Assembly (NCBI GenBank): GCA_050486405.1
Contig: JBJHDF010000018.1
Coordinates: forward strand, 19,407 to 83,406
DNA length: 64,000 nucleotides
Reading direction: 5' to 3'
Origin: JBJHDF01 sp050486405
GTDB lineage: Bacteria > Pseudomonadota > Gammaproteobacteria > Pseudomonadales > Cellvibrionaceae
Shown: one piece after another, positions 60,004-64,000 of the stretch
How the letters are laid out: each line of letters opens with the position of its first letter
Numbering within the stretch: position 1 is the first letter of the stretch
Position numbers and translations under genes: made by a program
Notes under the pieces: generated by a model
What the model saw: the letters and a program-made list of their open reading frames with translations, nothing else
Told to the model about the DNA's origin: nothing
The model's database searches: none

Positions 60004-60336
60004 TTACTGATCGGCTACTTTTACGGTGATATGACAAGTGCGCTTCAAGATACGGTCAGCACGACCCTTGGCCCGAGGCTTGATTCTTTTCATCACCATG
60101 CCTTCGTTGACAAAGATAGTGGACACCCGCAACTCGTCGACATCAGCGCCTTCGTTGTGTTCGGCGTTGGCTATGGCAGATTCAAGGACTTTCTTGACAA
60201 TTGCCGCACCCTTTTTGGTGCTGAAGCTCAAGATGTCCAAGGCTTCTTCCACGCCCTTACCACGGATCTGGTCGGCCACCAATCGCGCTTTCTGCGCCGA
60301 CAGACGAGCACCGCTTAATTTTGCTGCTACTTCCAT
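60004..60336 (-). CDS. rplV: 50S ribosomal protein L22
   Basis: A 110-residue protein whose beta-hairpin lines the exit tunnel. The ATG at 60336 gives MEVAAKLSGARLSAQKARLV; a much longer frame overlaps rpsS and is rejected. The hairpin tip region is VNEGMVMKRIKPRAKGRADR, where macrolide-resistance changes occur in other bacteria. It lies 19 bp after rpsS. Confidence 0.98.
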   Translation of the reverse strand: MEVAAKLSGARLSAQKARLVADQIRGKGVEEALDILSFSTKKGAAIVKKVLESAIANAEHNEGADVDELRVSTIFVNEGMVMKRIKPRAKGRADRILKRTCHITVKVADQ

Positions 60337-60355
60337 CGTTCTACCCCACCAGCCC

Positions 60356-60634
60356 TTAGCGCTTCTTCGCTTTTTTGTCAGCAACGTGACCGCGATATGT
60401 GCGGGTCGCTGCAAATTCACCCAGTTTGTGACCAACCATTTCTTCGTTGACCAGAACCGGAACGTGTTGGCGGCCATTGTGTACCGCCAGCGTCAGGCCC
60501 ACCATCTCCGGCATGACCATGGAGCGGCGAGACCAGGTTTTAATGGGGCGACGATCATTTTGCTCGATCGCGGCCTCGACCTTCTTGATCAGGTGCAGGT
60601 CGATGAACGGCCCTTTTTTCAGTGAACGTGGCAC
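60356..60634 (-). CDS. rpsS: 30S ribosomal protein S19
   Basis: A 92-residue head protein that forms the S13–S19 dimer and the bridge to the 50S subunit. It begins MPRSLKKGPFIDLHLIKKVE and has KTWSRRSMVMPEMVGLTLAV and HKLGEFAATRTYRGHVADKK. It lies 28 bp after rplB. Confidence 0.98.
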   Translation of the reverse strand: MPRSLKKGPFIDLHLIKKVEAAIEQNDRRPIKTWSRRSMVMPEMVGLTLAVHNGRQHVPVLVNEEMVGHKLGEFAATRTYRGHVADKKAKKR

Positions 60635-60662
60635 TGTTTAATCCTCTTGGCTGTCAGTCCGC

Positions 60663-61490
60663 TTAGCGCTTGTCGCGACGGCGAACAATCATCTTGTCAG
60701 TACGCTTGTTTTTACGAGTCTTGTACCCTTTGGTCGGCGTGCCCCAGGGCGACACCGGATGCCGTCCGCCAGAAGTACGACCTTCACCACCACCGTGCGG
60801 GTGATCGACCGGGTTCATAACCACACCGCGCACAGTCGGGCGTACACCACGCCAGCGTTTGGCGCCAGCCTTGCCCAGTGAGCGCAGGTTGTGCTCGCTG
60901 TTGGACACTTCACCCAGCGTAGCGCGGCACTCGGCCAGCACCTTGCGGGTTTCACCACTGCGCAGACGCAGCGTGGCGTGAGCACCGTCGCGAGCCACCA
61001 ACTGGGCGGAGGCACCAGCGGAGCGCGCCAGTTGAGCGCCCTTGCCCGGTTTCAATTCCACACAGTGAACGGTACTGCCGAGCGGAATATTGCGCAGCGG
61101 CAGGGTATTACCCACCTTGATGGCCGCTTGCTGGCCGGACTCAATCTTGTCACCAGCCGCCAAGCCCTTGGGGGCAATAATGTAACGGCGTTCGCCATCG
61201 GCATAACACACCAGGGCAATGTAGGCAGTGCGATTGGGGTCGTATTCCAGTCGCTCCACCTTGGCCGGGATACCGTCTTTGTTGCGACGGAAATCGATGA
61301 CCCGATAGTGCTGCTTGTGGCCACCACCGATATGACGGGTGGTGATACGGCCGTTATTGTTGCGGCCACCGGTCTTGCTCTTCTTCTCCAACAAGGGCGC
61401 GTGCGGCGCACCCTTGTGCAGGTCAGGATTAACCACACTGACAACGAAGCGGCGACCGGGCGAAGTTGGTTTACGTTTTACAATTGGCAT
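60663..61490 (-). CDS. rplB: 50S ribosomal protein L2
   Basis: A 275-residue protein needed for subunit association and peptidyl transfer. Conserved segments are RNNNGRITTRHIGGGHKQHY near residue 50, SAGASAQLVARDGAHATLRL, and the catalytic-centre block VMNPVDHPHGGGEGRTSGGR with its essential His. It lies 12 bp after rplW. Confidence 0.98.
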   Translation of the reverse strand: MPIVKRKPTSPGRRFVVSVVNPDLHKGAPHAPLLEKKSKTGGRNNNGRITTRHIGGGHKQHYRVIDFRRNKDGIPAKVERLEYDPNRTAYIALVCYADGERRYIIAPKGLAAGDKIESGQQAAIKVGNTLPLRNIPLGSTVHCVELKPGKGAQLARSAGASAQLVARDGAHATLRLRSGETRKVLAECRATLGEVSNSEHNLRSLGKAGAKRWRGVRPTVRGVVMNPVDHPHGGGEGRTSGGRHPVSPWGTPTKGYKTRKNKRTDKMIVRRRDKR

Positions 61491-61502
61491 CGCTCAATCC
61501 CC

Positions 61503-61799
61503 TTACTCAGCTGACGCAAAGTCGATGTCCTGACCCTGCTCAAGACGCACGTAGGCTTTTTTCCAGTCGCTGCGCTTACCAACACCGTGACGAGTACGGC
61601 GGGTCTTGCCCTTGACGTTACTCACAGTCACGCTTTCAACTTTGGCATCAAACAGCACTTCGACGGCCTTCTTGATTTCCAGCTTGGTGGCGTCGGGACG
61701 CACCTTCAGCACGACCTGACTGCTGGCCTCGGCTACGCTTGTCGCCTTTTCAGAGACAACGGGACCGAGAATAATCTGATAGATACGTTCCTGGTTCAT
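61503..61799 (-). CDS. rplW: 50S ribosomal protein L23
   Basis: A 98-residue protein at the tunnel exit, the docking site for trigger factor and SRP. Conserved segments are IILGPVVSEKATSVAEASSQ, LEIKKAVEVLFDAKVESVTV and KGKTRRTRHGVGKRSDWKKA. Its start overlaps the rplD stop by 4 bp. Confidence 0.98.
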   Translation of the reverse strand: MNQERIYQIILGPVVSEKATSVAEASSQVVLKVRPDATKLEIKKAVEVLFDAKVESVTVSNVKGKTRRTRHGVGKRSDWKKAYVRLEQGQDIDFASAE

Positions 61800-62410
61800 C
61801 CGAGCATCTCCTCAAACTTTTTCATGGCCGGCACAGTGACAACCACTTTGTCGAAGCGAACCAGGCTTACCGGATCAACCCCCTGCACGTCGCGAACGTC
61901 AACTTTGTGCAGGTTACGGGCTGCCAGGTACAGGTTCTCGCTGACATCTTCGGTAACCACCAGCGCTTCCGCCAGGTCGTATTGGGCCAGCTGCTGTACC
62001 AGCGCTTTGGTTTTTGGCGCTTCCAGTTCGAAAGACTCCACCACGATCAGACGATCCTGGCGGTTCAATTCGGACAGAATGCAACGCAGAGCTGCACGGT
62101 ACATCTTCTTGTTCAGTTTTTGCTCATGGTTGCGCGGCTTGGCGGCGAAGGTTACACCACCTGAGCGCCACAGGGGGCTGCGGATGGTGCCGGCACGCGC
62201 ACGGCCAGTACCTTTCTGACGCCAGGGCTTCTTGCCGCCACCGGACACTTCTGAGCGGTTTTTTTGCGCTTTGGTGCCTTGACGGGCCCCGGCCAGGTAA
62301 GCAACAACCGCCTGGTGCACCAGGTCCTGATTGAATTCCTTACCGAAAGCCACTTCGGATACTTTGAGCGTACCCTTGGCGCCGCCAGGCGCTACTATAT
62401 TCAATTCCAT
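61796..62410 (-). CDS. rplD: 50S ribosomal protein L4
   Basis: A 204-residue protein whose loop lines the exit tunnel. The ATG at 62410 gives the conserved MELNIVAPGGAKGTL; a start six codons upstream is less likely. The tunnel loop is SGGGKKPWRQKGTGRARAG. In E. coli L4 represses the S10 operon by attenuation at a leader; the leader here is shorter. It lies 18 bp after rplC and overlaps rplW by 4 bp. Confidence 0.98.
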   Translation of the reverse strand: MELNIVAPGGAKGTLKVSEVAFGKEFNQDLVHQAVVAYLAGARQGTKAQKNRSEVSGGGKKPWRQKGTGRARAGTIRSPLWRSGGVTFAAKPRNHEQKLNKKMYRAALRCILSELNRQDRLIVVESFELEAPKTKALVQQLAQYDLAEALVVTEDVSENLYLAARNLHKVDVRDVQGVDPVSLVRFDKVVVTVPAMKKFEEMLG

Positions 62411-62428
62411 GGTCGACTCCTCGGACAC

Positions 62429-63073
62429 TTAACCGTTGCTTTGCGCTTTGACAGCGGGACGCACAATCACGTCGCCGCCAGGAGCACCCGGAATGGCGCC
62501 CCGCACCAGCAGCAAATTGCGCTCGGCATCGACTCTGACCACTTCCAGGTTCTGCACAGTCACCTGCTCAGCACCCATGTGGCCGGACATTTTTTTGCCC
62601 TTGAAAACACGGCCCGGAGTCTGGCACTGGCCAATAGAACCGGGGGCGCGGTGAGAAAGAGAGTTGCCGTGGGTAGCGTCTTGCATGGAGAAGTTCCAGC
62701 GCTTGACGGTACCGGCAAAGCCCTTGCCCTTGGATGTGCCGGTGACATCGACTTTCTGACCAGCTTCAAAGCCAGCCACAGTCAGCTCACCACCGACTTG
62801 AAATTCTTCTTGTGAAGTGCTGCGCAGCTCCCACAGACCACGGCCAGCTTCGCTGTTGGCCTTGGCGTAGTGTCCTGCAGCCGCTTTGTTGACGCGGGAG
62901 GCTCGACGAGACCCTACGGTTACCTGCACAGCAGAGTAGCCGTCGGTTTCTGCATTCTTCACCTGGGTGATGCGATTGGGCTCAACCTCAATCACAGAAA
63001 CAGGAATGGAAACACCATCATCGGTAAATATGCGAGTCATGCCGCTTTTGCGGCCGACAATACCAATCGTCAT
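62429..63073 (-). CDS. rplC: 50S ribosomal protein L3
   Basis: A 214-residue protein near the peptidyl-transferase centre and one of the first to bind 23S rRNA. It begins MTIGIVGRKSGMTRIFTDDG and contains GTSKGKGFAGTVKRWNF and GSIGQCQTPGRVFKGKKMSG; the first Gln of the latter block aligns with the residue methylated by PrmB in E. coli. It lies 83 bp after rpsJ. Confidence 0.98.
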   Translation of the reverse strand: MTIGIVGRKSGMTRIFTDDGVSIPVSVIEVEPNRITQVKNAETDGYSAVQVTVGSRRASRVNKAAAGHYAKANSEAGRGLWELRSTSQEEFQVGGELTVAGFEAGQKVDVTGTSKGKGFAGTVKRWNFSMQDATHGNSLSHRAPGSIGQCQTPGRVFKGKKMSGHMGAEQVTVQNLEVVRVDAERNLLLVRGAIPGAPGGDVIVRPAVKAQSNG

Positions 63074-63156
63074 TTTACTAACCTCTCAAGTGTACGGGGC
63101 TGTCACCCGCTATGGCCGCCCATTTCAGAGCGTTACACAAGGCCTAAACCTTTGTA

Positions 63157-63468
63157 TTAACCCAGACTGATCTGTACCTCAACGCCTGCCGCCAGATCCA
63201 GCTTCATCAGGGCATCAACCGTTTTTTCAGTAGGCTCGACAATATCAAGCAGGCGCTTGTGCGTGCGAATCTCGTACTGGTCCCGCGCGTCCTTGTTGAC
63301 GTGCGGGGAAATCAGTACGGTAAACCGCTCTTTCCGGGTCGGCAGCGGAATCGGTCCACGGATCTGCGCACCAGTGCGCTTGGCCGTCTCGACAATCTCC
63401 TGAGTGGAGGCATCGATGAGCTTGTGATCGAACGCCTTCAGGCGTATGCGAATGCGTTGATTCTGCAT
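63157..63468 (-). CDS. rpsJ: 30S ribosomal protein S10
   Basis: A 103-residue head protein, also known as NusE in transcription antitermination. It begins QNQRIRIRLKAFDHKLIDAS and contains GAQIRGPIPLPTRKERFTVL and EIRTHKRLLDIVEPTEKTVD. It is the first gene of the S10 operon; a near-consensus promoter ends about 80 bp before its ATG. Confidence 0.98.
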   Translation of the reverse strand: MQNQRIRIRLKAFDHKLIDASTQEIVETAKRTGAQIRGPIPLPTRKERFTVLISPHVNKDARDQYEIRTHKRLLDIVEPTEKTVDALMKLDLAAGVEVQISLG

Positions 63469-63547
63469 CTGAACCGAACTCCAATAATCTGCTTAAAGAA
63501 CAATCCACCTGGCGAGAACCGCGGGGGCCCTGCAAAATGGAGGCGCA

Positions 63548-63576
63548 ATTCTAAAGGCGGACCAGGGGAGAGTCAA
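63548..63576 (-). promoter_or_regulatory. S10-operon promoter
   Basis: On the minus strand TTGACT (63571–63576) and TAGAAT (63548–63553) are spaced by exactly 17 bp, close to the sigma-70 consensus. Transcription should start near 63541, giving a ~70-nt leader before rpsJ, and lies after the tuf terminator. Confidence 0.8.
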
Positions 63577-63680
63577 GGGAAATTCCGCACCGCCCACACC
63601 TTTTTTAAAGACAAACCGAAATCCCTTTGAAATTAATGACTTACCTCATTATCCCGGCCTCCGCCGGAATTGGAATTACA

Positions 63681-63705
63681 AAAAAGGGCCTCTTTAGAGG
63701 CCCTT
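63681..63705 (-). terminator. rho-independent terminator of tuf
   Basis: On the minus strand AAGGGCCTC pairs perfectly with GAGGCCCTT around a 4-nt loop, followed by four more T. It lies 21 bp after the tuf stop and insulates the S10 operon. Confidence 0.92.
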
Positions 63706-63725
63706 AACAAATTCACCGACTAGCC

Positions 63726-64000
63726 TTACTCGATGATTTTGGCTACCACGCCGGCGCCTACGGTGCGGCCGCCTTCGCGGATCGCGAAGCGCAGACCTTC
63801 TTCCATGGCGATCGGGTGGATCAGGGTCACAGACATCTGGATGTTGTCACCCGGCATTACCATCTCCACACCTTCGGGCAGCTCACAGGCGCCCGTCACA
63901 TCGGTGGTGCGGAAGTAGAACTGCGGACGGTAGCCCTTGAAGAACGGCGTGTGACGACCACCCTCGTCCTTGCTCAGCACGTACACTTCCGCCTCAAAGC
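63726..64000 (-). CDS. tuf: elongation factor Tu, C-terminal part
   Basis: The last 90 codons of EF-Tu; the gene continues beyond the right edge. Domain 3 is visible: FEAEVYVLSKDEGGRHTPFF, GYRPQFYFRTTDVTG, VMPGDNIQMSVTLIHPIAME and the C-terminal GRTVGAGVVAKIIE. EF-Tu carries aminoacyl-tRNA to the ribosome. It lies upstream of rpsJ as in the str–S10 arrangement and ends in its own terminator. Confidence 0.98.
   Translation of the reverse strand, partial: FEAEVYVLSKDEGGRHTPFFKGYRPQFYFRTTDVTGACELPEGVEMVMPGDNIQMSVTLIHPIAMEEGLRFAIREGGRTVGAGVVAKIIE

Noticed and set aside
60337..60477. 47-codon N-terminal extension of rplV
   Set aside because: It overlaps rpsS and is absent from the L22 family; the internal ATG gives the standard 110 residues.

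Overview
This window is chromosomal DNA of a gammaproteobacterium. The gene order ssb–MFS transporter–uvrA followed by the ribosomal cluster, and murU–amgK divergent from lptD–surA–pdxA–rsmA–apaG–apaH, is the arrangement known from Pseudomonas. The Xps-type secretion operon and the large palindromic intergenic repeats point more towards a marine Cellvibrionales/Halieaceae-like lineage; that taxonomic call is an inference from gene order and style. No rRNA, tRNA, CRISPR array, insertion sequence or phage gene was recognised.

Region 1 (1–14504, minus strand) is a surface-polysaccharide locus of the ABC-transporter-dependent type. In transcription order it holds wzt (ATPase with a C-terminal glycan-recognition domain), wzm, a two-domain protein with a methyltransferase and a C-terminal coiled coil, a 1528-residue protein with four glycosyltransferase domains, an OpgB-like phosphoglycerol transferase, manC for GDP-mannose, a GT2 glycosyltransferase, a second methyltransferase and a glycosyltransferase-like gene cut by the window edge. 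Most neighbours overlap by 4–11 bp, so it is almost certainly one transcript. Together the genes could make a mannose-nucleotide-derived glycan, cap it, decorate it with phosphoglycerol and export it by Wzm/Wzt.

Region 2 (14523–27962, minus strand) is a complete type II secretion operon in the order ppiC-like, gspE-F-G-H-I-J-K-L-M-(N/C)-D, the order of the Xanthomonas xps system, with a parvulin-type isomerase as first gene. A small lipoprotein gene joins it to the polysaccharide operon. Upstream lies a cysteine-containing exported protein with two InlB-like repeats, a candidate substrate. Region 3 (27963–30146) holds a large exported protein of unknown function with its own double terminator and a long upstream gap.

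Region 4 (30147–43289) is housekeeping: rpe–trpE, an acyltransferase-3 membrane protein, murU–amgK for peptidoglycan recycling, then lptD–surA–pdxA–rsmA–apaG–apaH and an outer-membrane-protein-like gene. Region 5 (43290–49667) holds ssb, an MFS transporter, uvrA and an AraC/alkyltransferase fusion. It also carries several palindromic repeats, including a 29-bp motif present twice with one mismatch. Region 6 (49668–64000, minus strand) is the S10–spc–alpha ribosomal protein cluster from tuf (partial) to rplQ, with secY and rpoA. A near-consensus promoter lies before rpsJ and a terminator/promoter pair separates rpmJ from rpsM.
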